DNA from: an uncultured Campylobacter sp.
Lineage (GTDB): Bacteria; Campylobacterota; Campylobacteria; Campylobacterales; Campylobacteraceae
Length of the DNA stretch: 26,925 nt
NCBI GenBank assembly: GCA_947090385.1
Contig: CAMUNZ010000008.1
Span: 1-26,925, forward strand
Direction: 5' to 3'
Shown piece by piece: positions 1-8,287 of the stretch (positions are counted from its first letter, which is position 1; each line of letters begins with the position of its first letter). A program made the translations under genes and the position numbers. The notes below the pieces were generated by a model, which searched no databases, was not told the origin of the DNA, and was given only the letters and a program-made list of their open reading frames with translations.

Positions 1-600
1 GTCGCCTAATTTATCAAAACTAATAGCGCTATGATAAAGCAATCTTGGCATATAATCAGCCTTGTCATGCAATTTTAAACTTGTTTGATAACTTTTTATA
101 GCATTTGCATATAATTTTTGAAAATAATTTATCTCACCTATCATATAATTACTATACGCCGGCTTAAAATCATTCGTAGCTAAAAATTCATACCTATCTT
201 TTGCTTCTGGGTATTTTTTATTTTTATATAATTGATCTGCTTCTTTTAAAATATCATGCTTTTTTTTACTTTTAAAATCATCTTTTTTTGCTTGTTTTTC
301 AACTTGTTTGGTTGATAAATCAGCTATTTTTTTTTCTAACATATCTATGCGATTTTGAAGTGTCAAAATTTGATCTTTCAAAATAGAAATTTGTTGATTT
401 TGTCCTTCTACAACGGACAAAATTCCTTGTGCTCTTTCGTTAGAAATTTGTTCTTTAATAAAATTTTCACTCTGTTTTTTAACTTGATTTGATTGTCCGT
501 TTTTTTTGATATTGTTAGCATTTTCTATAGATTCAAAGACAGAAATTTCACCACCAAAAAGAGTAGCCCATAAAAAGGCTACAAAAAAAAACAATCTCAT
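1..600 (-). CDS. cpoB: Tol-Pal system protein CpoB/YbgF, partial (C-terminus beyond left edge)
   Basis: An open frame of 200 codons starts with ATG at 600 and runs off the left edge without a stop. Residues 1 to about 17 (MRLFFFVAFLWATLFGG) look like a signal peptide, so the product is probably periplasmic. Residues about 70-100 (QNQQISILKDQILTLQNRID and on) form a heptad-rich coiled coil, which trimerises the protein in the YbgF/CpoB family. From about 118 the sequence turns into TPR-like helices (LYKNKKYPEAKDRYEFL, then YMIGEINYF.. and LLYHSAISFDKLGD), the expected C-terminal domain. The start codon overlaps the pal stop codon by one base (TAATG), so translation is probably coupled to pal. 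In E. coli the protein links Tol function to peptidoglycan synthesis. A run of nine T residues on the coding strand falls in the signal-peptide codons. Function is by family and position. Confidence 0.9.
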   Translation of the reverse strand, partial: MRLFFFVAFLWATLFGGEISVFESIENANNIKKNGQSNQVKKQSENFIKEQISNERAQGILSVVEGQNQQISILKDQILTLQNRIDMLEKKIADLSTKQVEKQAKKDDFKSKKKHDILKEADQLYKNKKYPEAKDRYEFLATNDFKPAYSNYMIGEINYFQKLYANAIKSYQTSLKLHDKADYMPRLLYHSAISFDKLGD

Positions 601-1049
601 TATTTAGATAGTTTTAGCTCAGCACGTCTATTTTTAGCGTCGCAAGCTTGAGTTTTATCAGTACAAACTGGATTAGTTTTTCCGAATGTTACAGTTTCAA
701 TTCTTGCTGCACTTACTCCACCTTTAACAAGTGCTTTTTTAACAGCATCTGCTCTTTTTTGACCAAGTGCGTCATTATATTCGCCTGTTCCCCATTCATC
801 GCAATTTCCTTCAACTTTAACTTTGAAATTCTCTGCACCTTCTTGATTTAAAAGTTTTGCATTATCAACTATTACAGAAGTCATATCTGATTTGATGTTG
901 AATTTGTCATAATCAAAATAAACAACGCCAACGCTATTTTGAACTTTTGTTAAAAGATCTGCGTTTGGACCAACTTCTGGAGTTTTATGAGAACAACCTG
1001 CAAGAAAAAGACCTGCAACTACAACTGAACTTAAAAGTAATTTTTTCAT
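600..1049 (-). CDS. pal: Peptidoglycan-associated lipoprotein Pal
   Basis: Outer-membrane lipoprotein of 149 residues that anchors the outer membrane to peptidoglycan and is the OM partner of TolB and TolA. The N-terminus is a lipoprotein signal peptide ending in lipobox LAGC, with Cys19 as the lipidated residue. An OmpA-type peptidoglycan-binding domain follows, with VYFDYDKFNIKSD and VEGNCDEWGTGEYNDALGQK, then RADAVKKAL and a C-terminal KNRRAEL. The OmpA_C Asp/Arg positions that bind diaminopimelate appear kept. The ATG at 1049 is preferred over an in-frame GTG at 1061, because it gives a compact signal peptide and has GGAAAG just upstream. The domain has extra cysteines (NCDEWG, PVCTDKTQAC). 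It has its own strong promoter between tolB and pal and runs directly into cpoB. Confidence 0.96.
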   Translation of the reverse strand: MKKLLLSSVVVAGLFLAGCSHKTPEVGPNADLLTKVQNSVGVVYFDYDKFNIKSDMTSVIVDNAKLLNQEGAENFKVKVEGNCDEWGTGEYNDALGQKRADAVKKALVKGGVSAARIETVTFGKTNPVCTDKTQACDAKNRRAELKLSK

Positions 1050-1082
1050 ACTTCTTTCCACCTTTCAAAAATTTTGCACGAG

Positions 1083-1091
1083 ATTATAGCA
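1083..1091 (-). promoter_or_regulatory. Extended -10 promoter for pal-cpoB
   Basis: In the 54-base tolB-pal gap the minus strand reads TTTTTTA TGC TATAAT, a perfect TGn-TATAAT extended -10 preceded by a T-rich stretch. This is the arrangement described for the main sigma factor of Campylobacter, which has little -35 conservation. TATAAT occupies 1088-1083, giving a start near 1076 and a leader of about 26 bases to the pal ATG. It would allow pal and cpoB to be expressed apart from the upstream atp-tol transcript. Confidence 0.75.
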
Positions 1092-1115
1092 TAAAAAATT
1101 TTATTTTTACCAATC

Positions 1116-2345
1116 TCACCAATCTAACGATTGAATTTGTCCTAAATTTAAAGGAAACTGAAAACTTTTATTTTCATTTACCCTAACAATTCCTAAATTA
1201 CTCCCCCTTTCATCATATTTGATAAAAAGAACACTTCCGCCATCATCAGAAAATCTTGGAAAAAGATTTTTGCCGCTAGCTGTCAATTGTCTTACATAAT
1301 TGCTTTGAGTTGAAATCAAAAATAGATTAAAAATGCCCGGTCCTTGCCTGCTAGAATAGACTATATAATTTTTAAAAGTGCTTAAATCGCTATTGTTTTT
1401 ACCTTCATATACCATTTGATTAACCGCTTTTGACGAACTATTTGCTTGAGTAGAAAAAATATTTGGATATCCAAGACGGTCACTTACAAAAGCAATTTTT
1501 GTTTCATTATCTAAAAAATGACCGCTAACATCTATGCCATCAAAATTTGTAACCTTTGTCAAATTTCTACTATTTTTGTCAAATATATATATATCTGGCT
1601 GATCATTTGGCGCCATTGTTAAAACTAATCTATTTCCATCTTCACTAATATCTGAAGCGACCAACATTCCGTTGCTTGAGATAATTCTTGTTCGAACTCC
1701 ATTTGTTAAATTATATTTAAAAAGAGTTGGTGTTGAGTTTATGAAAGTCGTATAATAAAACTCAGTTTGTGATTTGTTTGTCCATTTTGGATATTTATTC
1801 ATTCCGCCATTTACGATTATTTTTTGATAACTTAAAGTATAATCACTTACCAAAATTTGACTACTTTTTCTAGCATTTTCTCTTGCAAAGATTATCATTT
1901 TATTCATCCAATCGACATTTGAAAAACCGATTGTTTTTACAATTTCACTAATTGCATTATGCGCTAAAAATGGATATCTATTTTGATCACTTATATTGTA
2001 AATTTTTTCAAAAATTTTATTTGAATTTTTTCCATTTATAACTTTTATATTAAGTGTCAAAGCTCCATCGTATAGATATTTTACGACCAAATCGCTATTG
2101 TTTGAAGTTATATTGTTGTTGTATTCGCCAGCTTGATAAATTTTTTCTACTTCAAAAGTAGATCCAACCATCAAATCGCCAACTATAATTTTAAAAAATT
2201 TATTTCTTAAATTTGCGTTTTGTAAATTTGAACAATCCACAACAGAAATTCTTGGTAAATTTGTGCCAGAATTTACAACATTTATGGTCGCATCAACTCC
2301 AAAAATCCAACTAAAAAATATAGTTAAAAATATAATTTTTCTCAT
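1116..2345 (-). CDS. tolB: Tol-Pal translocation protein TolB
   Basis: Periplasmic beta-propeller protein of 409 residues that bridges Pal and TolA. Residues 1 to about 19 (MRKIIFLTIFFSWIFGVDA) are a Sec signal peptide. Residues about 20-150 form the N-terminal TolB domain (TINVVNSGTNLPRISVVDCS). The rest carries propeller repeats, such as SPDG-like stretches around ASDISEDGNRLVLTMAPN, DIYIFDKNSRNLTKVTNF and KIAFVSDRLGYPNIF, and a closing RFSDDGGSVLFIKYDERGSN. The length is close to the usual 410-430. ATG at 2345 has AAAGGA upstream and lies 16 bases after tolA. In other bacteria its extreme N-terminus contacts TolA. The sequence is quite diverged, but position between tolA and pal settles the call. 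Confidence 0.95.
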   Translation of the reverse strand: MRKIIFLTIFFSWIFGVDATINVVNSGTNLPRISVVDCSNLQNANLRNKFFKIIVGDLMVGSTFEVEKIYQAGEYNNNITSNNSDLVVKYLYDGALTLNIKVINGKNSNKIFEKIYNISDQNRYPFLAHNAISEIVKTIGFSNVDWMNKMIIFARENARKSSQILVSDYTLSYQKIIVNGGMNKYPKWTNKSQTEFYYTTFINSTPTLFKYNLTNGVRTRIISSNGMLVASDISEDGNRLVLTMAPNDQPDIYIFDKNSRNLTKVTNFDGIDVSGHFLDNETKIAFVSDRLGYPNIFSTQANSSSKAVNQMVYEGKNNSDLSTFKNYIVYSSRQGPGIFNLFLISTQSNYVRQLTASGKNLFPRFSDDGGSVLFIKYDERGSNLGIVRVNENKSFQFPLNLGQIQSLDW

Positions 2346-2361
2346 TTTTTTCCTTTAATTT

Positions 2362-3096
2362 TTATTTTTTCTCCAAATCCTTCATATTTGCTTCAAATTC
2401 AAATGGTGATCGCGGAGGAATCGGAAACTGCGCATTTTCAAGTGTTAATAAAAAATCTTTTAATTTTTTATTAAATTGAATATCATACGAAAGTCTAACA
2501 ATACTAGTATTTATCACTTTCCCAGCATTATCAAAAGTTATACGAATAATCGCATCATTTCCAAATTGCGCTCGATAAACACTCCAAAGAGCTTGTAATT
2601 TTTCTTGAACTTTGCCTCTATATTCGTCATAAATTCCGCCATTGCTAGACTTTTGTGCTTTGCTAGATTGGTTTGCTTTCTCTTTTTTTGCAGCAAATTC
2701 TACTTTATCACTTTTTAAATTTGCTAAAGATCCAAAATCAATACTTTTTTTAATTATTTTTTCTTCTACTTTTTTGGACGAAATTTCAGTTACTTTTTCA
2801 GTTACTTTTTCAGTTACTTTTTCTGGTTTTTCTGGTTTTTCTGGTTTTTCTGGTTTTTCTGGTTTTTCTGGTTTAAAATCTTGCTCTGTTTTTGTTTCTT
2901 CTTTTGCTTCATCTAAATTTTGCATTTCTTGTATCAAAGAAACTTCCATAAAAGCATCTTTTTGAGAAGTAAAATTTTGTGCTTTTTCATCGTGCAACTT
3001 AAGCCAAAGAACTCCGCCAAAAACAATAGAAAAATATATCACCAAAGATATAAAAAAAGCTAAATCTTCGCGATAATTTACAAAATTTTTACCCAT
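2362..3096 (-). CDS. tolA: TolA/TonB-type energy-transducing envelope protein
   Basis: Inner-membrane protein of 244 residues that transmits force from TolQR to TolB/Pal. There is one N-terminal membrane segment at about 10-32 (LAFFISLVIYFSIVFGGVLW), a charged Lys/Glu linker at about 50-150, and a compact C-terminal domain from about 155 (YDEYRGKVQEKLQALW, then IIRITFDNAGKVINTSI). The C-domain resembles the TonB/TolA C-terminal fold. The linker contains six PEK triplets followed by VTEKVTEKVTE, encoded by DNA tandem repeats. The start overlaps the tolR stop by 8 bases. Some annotations name this locus tonB; the tolQR-upstream and tolB-pal-downstream context argues for TolA. It is much shorter than E. 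coli TolA (about 420 residues), mostly because of a shorter helical linker. Confidence 0.9.
   Translation of the reverse strand: MGKNFVNYREDLAFFISLVIYFSIVFGGVLWLKLHDEKAQNFTSQKDAFMEVSLIQEMQNLDEAKEETKTEQDFKPEKPEKPEKPEKPEKPEKVTEKVTEKVTEISSKKVEEKIIKKSIDFGSLANLKSDKVEFAAKKEKANQSSKAQKSSNGGIYDEYRGKVQEKLQALWSVYRAQFGNDAIIRITFDNAGKVINTSIVRLSYDIQFNKKLKDFLLTLENAQFPIPPRSPFEFEANMKDLEKK
2787..2874. repeat. Two adjoining in-frame tandem repeats in tolA linker
   Basis: On the plus strand a 12-base unit (cagttacttttt) occurs three times at 2787-2822. It is followed directly by a 9-base unit (ctggttttt), five perfect copies plus a partial sixth, at 2823-2874. On the coding strand these give VTEK-type and PEK-type peptide repeats. 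Both unit lengths are multiples of three, so copy-number change would alter linker length without breaking the frame. Confidence 0.95.
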
Positions 3097-3484
3097 TTGT
3101 TTCTAATGCAACTTTTGTAAAACCTGCGTTTTTAACGACTTTCAAAACAAACATTACATCATTGTAAAATAAATTTTTGTCTGCTCTTATAAAAACTGGT
3201 CTATTTGTATCAAAACTATTTTTTAACAAAATCATATTGTCTGGAAATTCACCAAAACTCATAACGCGTTTATCTATGATAATATTTTTACCTTTATCGA
3301 CACGAATCGTTAAATCATCTTTTTTGCTACTAACTTGAGTAGTTTTAGAACCATCTGGAAGAGAAATTTTCTCTTCATAAATAATAGTCGGTGTCGTAAC
3401 CATCAAAATAGCCAATAAAACTAGCATTATATCAACAAGCGGAGTAATATTTAATTCAGGATTTTCTTCAAATTCACTACTCAT
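3089..3484 (-). CDS. tolR: TolR/ExbD-family stator protein
   Basis: Inner-membrane protein of 131 residues in the ExbD/TolR family. It forms the proton-driven motor with TolQ and energises TolA. A short cytoplasmic N-terminus leads into one membrane helix at about 11-32 (ITPLVDIMLVLLAILMVTTP) with the family's proton-carrying aspartate, here Asp18. The rest is a periplasmic domain (TIRVDKGKNIIIDKRV, FIRADKNLFYNDVMFVLKVV). The start overlaps the tolQ stop (TAG) by 8 bases and the stop overlaps the tolA start, so tolQRA are probably translated as a coupled unit. ExbD would be an equally good family name; the downstream tolA-tolB-pal favours TolR. Confidence 0.93.
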   Translation of the reverse strand: MSSEFEENPELNITPLVDIMLVLLAILMVTTPTIIYEEKISLPDGSKTTQVSSKKDDLTIRVDKGKNIIIDKRVMSFGEFPDNMILLKNSFDTNRPVFIRADKNLFYNDVMFVLKVVKNAGFTKVALETNG

Positions 3485-4055
3485 CTTTACTCTCTTGATC
3501 TTGCATTAAAACCAAAATTTCAACTTCTCTTTCTATTGTACTAATTATTTCATAAGCTTTTCGTTTAATCAAAATATGAAATGTATAAGCAGGAATTGCA
3601 ACAAAAATTCCACAGCCAGTAGCGACTAAAGCCTCGCTTATAGCTGGTGCTATGACGTTTAAACTAGCACTTATTTCAGATCCTAATTTTGAAAAAGTTT
3701 GCAAAATAGAAATAACTGTGCCAAAAAGTCCGATAAAAGGTGATGTAGATGCAATTATACTAAGCCAAGATAATCCGCTTGTGGATTGTTTTTTTGCAAC
3801 GCTTAAGCCAATTTCTAATTTTTGGCGAGAAAATTTTCCACCAACACATTTTCGCAAAACAGATCTAGAATTTCTGATATCTCCACTACGAAGTATACTT
3901 TCTAAAGAATTTTGTTCATTCCTTTGCCAAACATTTAAACCAAAAAACCTAGAAATTAAAATAGTAAAAGTCAAAATAAAATATACGGAGAGCCAAATCA
4001 AAATAAAAATTGTGATAAAGCTACTCCTTGAAATATAACTTAAAATTAAATCCAC
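3477..4055 (-). CDS. tolQ: TolQ/ExbB-family proton channel protein
   Basis: Inner-membrane protein of 192 residues in the MotA/TolQ/ExbB family. Three membrane segments are visible: about 13-37 (FITIFILIWLSVYFILTFTI), about 96-120 (LSWLSIIASTSPFIGLFGTV) and about 138-160 (ISEALVATGCGIFVAIPAYT). The GLFGTV and EALxxT motifs in the last two are typical and line the proton path. Its ATG overlaps the atpC stop by one base (TAATG), so the Tol motor is tied translationally to the ATP synthase operon. It is shorter than E. coli TolQ (230) and closer to the ExbB-like proteins of this phylum. Confidence 0.94.
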   Translation of the reverse strand: MDLILSYISRSSFITIFILIWLSVYFILTFTILISRFFGLNVWQRNEQNSLESILRSGDIRNSRSVLRKCVGGKFSRQKLEIGLSVAKKQSTSGLSWLSIIASTSPFIGLFGTVISILQTFSKLGSEISASLNVIAPAISEALVATGCGIFVAIPAYTFHILIKRKAYEIISTIEREVEILVLMQDQESKDE

Positions 4056-4444
4056 TATTTTGATACTCCAGCAGAATCAATTTTTGCAATTGTAGCAGCC
4101 AAAGTAGCATTATCACTACTCATAGATTTTACTAACTCTTTTGCATTTTCAAGCGATTTTGCTATATCACTTTGATTATCGCCAGCAATAAACACAGCAC
4201 CATCGGCTAATACAGAGATTTTTTCTTCATCAACTTTCACATAACCCCAATTCACAGCTACTATATTTTTTGAAGAATTTAAATCTACAATTTCGACAAC
4301 ACCAGCTTTTAATATAGTAACCAAAGAGGCGTGTCCTGGTAAAACACCAAACTCGCCTTCAATCCCTGGAAGTGTTATAAATTTTACATCATTAGAAAAA
4401 ATCATGCCTTCTGGTGTGACAATCTCTAAATGCAATTTATCCAT
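4055..4444 (-). CDS. atpC: ATP synthase F1 subunit epsilon
   Basis: Epsilon subunit, 129 residues, part of the F1 central stalk and regulator of ATP hydrolysis. The N-terminal beta-sandwich is clear: LHLEIVTPEGMIFSNDVKFI, then LPGIEGEFGVLPGHASLVT, then EEKISVLADGAVF. A short helical tail follows (IAKSLENAKELVKSM..). The gene sits 10 bases after atpD, and the atpD stop codon is part of the Shine-Dalgarno (TAAGGAGAT) for this start. Length is close to the usual 130-140. Confidence 0.97.
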   Translation of the reverse strand: MDKLHLEIVTPEGMIFSNDVKFITLPGIEGEFGVLPGHASLVTILKAGVVEIVDLNSSKNIVAVNWGYVKVDEEKISVLADGAVFIAGDNQSDIAKSLENAKELVKSMSSDNATLAATIAKIDSAGVSK

Positions 4445-4454
4445 ATTTATCTCC

Positions 4455-5852
4455 TTAGCCTTTTAACTTTTCAGCTTTAGCTACAACCTCTTCAATTGCA
4501 CCTGCATAAGCAAAAGCTGCTTCTGGAAGATCATCATATTTACCTTCTAAAATTCCTTTAAAACCAGAAATTGTATCTTGCAAACTAACATATTTGCCAG
4601 GAGTTCCGGTAAATGCCTCAGCGACAAAAAATGGTTGAGATAGATATTTTTCTATTTTTCTAGCTCTTTCTACTACTAGTTTATCTTCTTCGCTTAATTC
4701 ATCCATACCTAAAATAGCAATAATATCTTGCAAATCTTTATATTTTTGAAGCACGGCTTGAACGCCACGAGCAATTTTATAATGCTCTTCGCCTACAATT
4801 TGTGGATCAAGCATTCTAGAAGTTGAATCAAGTGGATCAACTGCTGGATAAATTCCTTTTTCTGCTATAGATCTACTTAAAACTGTTGTGGCATCAAGAT
4901 GTGTAAAAACAGTCGCTGGAGCTGGGTCGGTTAAATCATCGGCTGGAACATAAACAGCTTGAACTGATGTAATTGAACCTTTTTTGGTCGAAGTAATTCT
5001 TTCTTGTAATTTTCCCATTTCGCTAGCCAATGTTGGTTGATATCCAACAGCAGAAGGAATTCGTCCAAGAAGTGCTGACATCTCAGAACCTGATTGAGAA
5101 AATCTAAAAATGTTATCAATAAACATCAACACATCAAGTCCCATTTCATCCCTAAAATATTCAGCCATTGTAAGACCTGTCAAAGCAATTCTATTTCTAG
5201 CACCTGGTGGCTCGTTCATTTGACCATAGCATAAGGCGACTTTATCTAAAACTCCACTATCTTTCATTTCATTGTAAAGATCATTACCTTCACGTGTTCT
5301 TTCTCCAACACCTGCAAATACTGAATAACCACTATGTTTAAATGCTACATTATGGATAAGTTCCATAATAATAACAGTTTTACCAACACCAGCACCACCA
5401 AAAAGTCCAACTTTACCGCCTTTTGAATATGGCGCTAACAAATCAACGACTTTTATACCTGTTTCAAAAATTTCAGATTTTGTACTTTGATCTTCAAAAG
5501 CAGGAGCATCTCTGTGTATATCCCATCTTTTTTCAAATTTAACATCTTCACCTTCGTCTATCAAATCACCTGTTACATTAAAAATTCTACCTAAAACTTT
5601 TTCACCAACAGGAACACTTATAGACTTTCCAGTAGCAACAGCTTCTACTCCTCTTCTTAATCCATCACTCATATCCATAGCAATTGTTCGTACTCTATTA
5701 TCGCCTAAATGAGCCGCAACTTCTAGTACTAATTTGACGCTTTTACCTTCAACATCATAATTTACTATAATTGCTTCGTTTATTTTCGGCAGGTAATCTG
5801 TAAAATCAACATCAACTACCGGACCTGTTATTTGACTAACAATACCTTTCAT
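4455..5852 (-). CDS. atpD: ATP synthase F1 subunit beta (catalytic)
   Basis: Catalytic beta subunit, 465 residues, the usual length. The Walker A loop GGAGVGKT is at 152-159, the catalytic-glutamate motif GERTREGND at 183-191 (Glu184), and the Walker B region LMFIDNIFRF at about 242-251. The DELSEED lever is present near 395 as MDELSEED. The start is supported by the conserved opening MKGIVSQITGPVVDVDF. The Shine-Dalgarno AAGGAG overlaps the atpG stop region (13-base gap). No unusual substitution is seen in the catalytic motifs. Confidence 0.99.
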   Translation of the reverse strand: MKGIVSQITGPVVDVDFTDYLPKINEAIIVNYDVEGKSVKLVLEVAAHLGDNRVRTIAMDMSDGLRRGVEAVATGKSISVPVGEKVLGRIFNVTGDLIDEGEDVKFEKRWDIHRDAPAFEDQSTKSEIFETGIKVVDLLAPYSKGGKVGLFGGAGVGKTVIIMELIHNVAFKHSGYSVFAGVGERTREGNDLYNEMKDSGVLDKVALCYGQMNEPPGARNRIALTGLTMAEYFRDEMGLDVLMFIDNIFRFSQSGSEMSALLGRIPSAVGYQPTLASEMGKLQERITSTKKGSITSVQAVYVPADDLTDPAPATVFTHLDATTVLSRSIAEKGIYPAVDPLDSTSRMLDPQIVGEEHYKIARGVQAVLQKYKDLQDIIAILGMDELSEEDKLVVERARKIEKYLSQPFFVAEAFTGTPGKYVSLQDTISGFKGILEGKYDDLPEAAFAYAGAIEEVVAKAEKLKG

Positions 5853-5865
5853 TAAAATTTTCTCC

Positions 5866-6750
5866 TTATTTCATTGCTTCTACGCCGCTGATAATTTCAA
5901 CGAGTTCTGTAGTAATAGAGCCTTGCCTTGCTTTATTATAAGCTAAATTTAAAACTCTAACTCTCTCTTTTGCATTATTTGTTGCGCTATCCATAGCTTG
6001 CATTCTAGCGCTATGTTCTGCTGCTAAACTATCAACTAATGCGTAATACATGCTATATTCAAAATACTTTGACATTAAATTCTCCAAAATAGTCCCATTG
6101 TCATCGGGCTCTAATTCCATCAAAGATTCTCCATGCTTTTCAATTTTTTTTGGTGGAACAACTGGAACTAATTCATTTAATCTAATCTCTTGTGAAATCA
6201 TATTTTTATAACCATTGTGTATTAAAATTATCTTATCTGTAATCCCATTTAAAAAGTCATCAATAACTGGCTTTATAATATTTTGTGCTTTTTCATAATT
6301 TGGAGAAGAACTAATTCCAATATATTTATCAAGCAATTCAATACCTTGAAAAGCAAAATATTCTATACCATTTTTACCAATTCCTCGCAAACGAATTTTT
6401 ACATCTTTTGATTTATATTCTTCTATAAGTTCTTTAACAGCTTTTAATGTTTTTACATTAAAACCGCCACAAAGCCCTTTATCGGCTGTAACAAAAATGA
6501 TATCTACCATTTTTACAGGCGAATTTACATCGAAAAATTTTCCATTTTTACCAAAAAATCCGTGCTGCATAACTTTATAAGATATTTCGCTAAGAATTTC
6601 GTTGATTTTAACAGCATAAGCACTAGATTGTGCGGCAACCTCTTTTGCACGTTTAAGTTTTACATTGGAAACCAGCTTCATAGCTTTTGTAGTTTTTTCT
6701 GTATTTTTAACGCTTTTAATTTTTAGCTTAATCTCTTTTAAATTTGCCAT
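5866..6750 (-). CDS. atpG: ATP synthase F1 subunit gamma
   Basis: Central rotor shaft of F1, 294 residues. Both coiled-coil ends that form the shaft are well conserved: N-terminal KIKSVKNTEKTTKAMKLVS and C-terminal MDSATNNAKERVRVLNLAYN followed by RQGSITTELVEIISG. The middle globular part carries FVTADKGLCGGFN, typical of the family. It lies 13 bases downstream of atpA and is followed by atpD, the standard atpAGDC order. Confidence 0.98.
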   Translation of the reverse strand: MANLKEIKLKIKSVKNTEKTTKAMKLVSNVKLKRAKEVAAQSSAYAVKINEILSEISYKVMQHGFFGKNGKFFDVNSPVKMVDIIFVTADKGLCGGFNVKTLKAVKELIEEYKSKDVKIRLRGIGKNGIEYFAFQGIELLDKYIGISSSPNYEKAQNIIKPVIDDFLNGITDKIILIHNGYKNMISQEIRLNELVPVVPPKKIEKHGESLMELEPDDNGTILENLMSKYFEYSMYYALVDSLAAEHSARMQAMDSATNNAKERVRVLNLAYNKARQGSITTELVEIISGVEAMK

Positions 6751-6763
6751 TTAAAACCTTTAC

Positions 6764-8278
6764 TTAATCAAAAAAAGTTGATTTAAAATCATTTAATGCT
6801 TTATTTAAATTCTCTTCGATATCTTTATCTAAAGATTTTTTATTTCTTATATCTTCAAAAATTTCTGGATATTTAGCCTCTATAAATGGATAAAGCTCAC
6901 TTTCAAATTTTGAAATTGCATTTGATGGAATATCATCTAAAAAGCCCTTTGAACCAGCAAAAATAATAACAACTTCATTTTCAACAGGAAGCGGACTATA
7001 AGGCGGCTGTTTTAAAACTTCAACCATTCTTTGACCGCGCTCTAATTGCTTTCTACTGCTTTCGTCAAGATCACTTGCAAATTGTGCAAATGCTTGAAGT
7101 TCTCTGTATTGCGCAAGATCTAGTCTTAAAGTACCAGATACTTTTTTAATAGCTTTAATTTGTGCAGCTCCACCAACTCTTGAAACAGATAAACCAACAT
7201 TTATAGCAGGTCTAACACCTGAGTTAAACAAATTTGTCTCTAAGAAAATTTGTCCATCTGTTATAGAAATAACATTTGTTGGAATATAAGCCGAAACATC
7301 TCCTGCTTGTGTTTCTATGATAGGAAGTGCAGTTAAACTTCCAGCGCCTAATTCATCACTTAATTTACTAGCTCTTTCAAGCAATCTTGAATGCAAATAG
7401 AAAACATCACCTGGATAAGCCTCACGACCTGGCGGGCGACGCAAAATCAAACTCATTTCACGATAAGCAACAGCATGTTTGCTTAAATCATCATAGATAA
7501 TTAAAGCATGGCGAGAATTATCTCTAAAATATTCACCCATAGTACAACCAGTGTAAGGAGCTAAATATTGAAGAGCTGCTGGTTCGCTTGCACCTGCATT
7601 TACAACTATTGTGTATTCTAATGCGCCGTATTCTTCAAGTTTTTTAACAACTTGCGCAACAGTTGATTGCTTTTGACCTATAGCGACATAAATACAAACA
7701 ACATCTTGACCTTTTTGATTTATAATTGTATCAATAGCAACAGTTGTTTTTCCGGTTTGTCTATCACCGATTATAAGCTCTCTTTGTCCTCTACCAATCG
7801 GAACTAGAGCATCAATTGCTTTTAATCCTGTTTGAAGCGGCTCATGGACACTTTTTCTAGCCATAATGCCTTTTGCTTTTTCTTCAACAAATCTAGTTTG
7901 AGTTGTTTCGATCGGACCTTTGGCGTCTATTGGTTCACCAAGCGCATTTACAACACGCCCTATCAATGCATCACCAACTGGCACACGAAGTAATTTTCCA
8001 AGCCTTTTTACACTACTTCCTTCGCTAATACCAGTACTTTCTCCCATAACAACGATTCCAACGCTTGATTCTTCTAGATTTAAAGCCAAACCTTTAACGC
8101 CATTATCAAACTCAACCATTTCGTTTGCCATAACATTTTTAAGACCATAAACATTGGCAACTCCATCTGCGATAGAAATTACTTTTCCAGTCTCTTCTAC
8201 ATCAACATTTAGCTCATAATTTTCTATTCGCTCTTTTATGATGCTGCTGATTTCATCTGCTTTAATTTTAGCACTCAC
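6764..8278 (-). CDS. atpA: ATP synthase F1 subunit alpha
   Basis: Non-catalytic nucleotide-binding alpha subunit, 504 residues. The P-loop GDRQTGKT is at 171-178, and the SVSRVGG segment carries the arginine finger (Arg367). The conserved RPPGREAYPGDVFYLHSRLL is at about 281-300. The length matches the family (500-513). Start ATG at 8278 lies 9 bases after the atpH stop with a good Shine-Dalgarno in the gap. Confidence 0.99.
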   Translation of the reverse strand: MSAKIKADEISSIIKERIENYELNVDVEETGKVISIADGVANVYGLKNVMANEMVEFDNGVKGLALNLEESSVGIVVMGESTGISEGSSVKRLGKLLRVPVGDALIGRVVNALGEPIDAKGPIETTQTRFVEEKAKGIMARKSVHEPLQTGLKAIDALVPIGRGQRELIIGDRQTGKTTVAIDTIINQKGQDVVCIYVAIGQKQSTVAQVVKKLEEYGALEYTIVVNAGASEPAALQYLAPYTGCTMGEYFRDNSRHALIIYDDLSKHAVAYREMSLILRRPPGREAYPGDVFYLHSRLLERASKLSDELGAGSLTALPIIETQAGDVSAYIPTNVISITDGQIFLETNLFNSGVRPAINVGLSVSRVGGAAQIKAIKKVSGTLRLDLAQYRELQAFAQFASDLDESSRKQLERGQRMVEVLKQPPYSPLPVENEVVIIFAGSKGFLDDIPSNAISKFESELYPFIEAKYPEIFEDIRNKKSLDKDIEENLNKALNDFKSTFFD

Positions 8279-8287
8279 ACTTTCTCC

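Noticed and set aside
572..580. Nine-base A/T homopolymer near the cpoB start as a phase-variation switch
   Set aside because: Such A/T runs are common in this AT-rich genome, and Campylobacter contingency loci normally use G/C runs.
1050..1061. Alternative GTG start for pal four codons upstream
   Set aside because: The ATG at 1049 gives a standard lipoprotein signal peptide and has its own Shine-Dalgarno inside the longer version.
2642..2965. Plus-strand open frame with SGF repeats
   Set aside because: It is the antisense of the tolA repeats; the peptide repeats are explained by the 9-base DNA repeat, and no Shine-Dalgarno or homology is seen.
3652..4038. Plus-strand open frame opposite tolQ
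   Set aside because: It is an antisense shadow of a conserved gene, with hydrophilic low-complexity translation.
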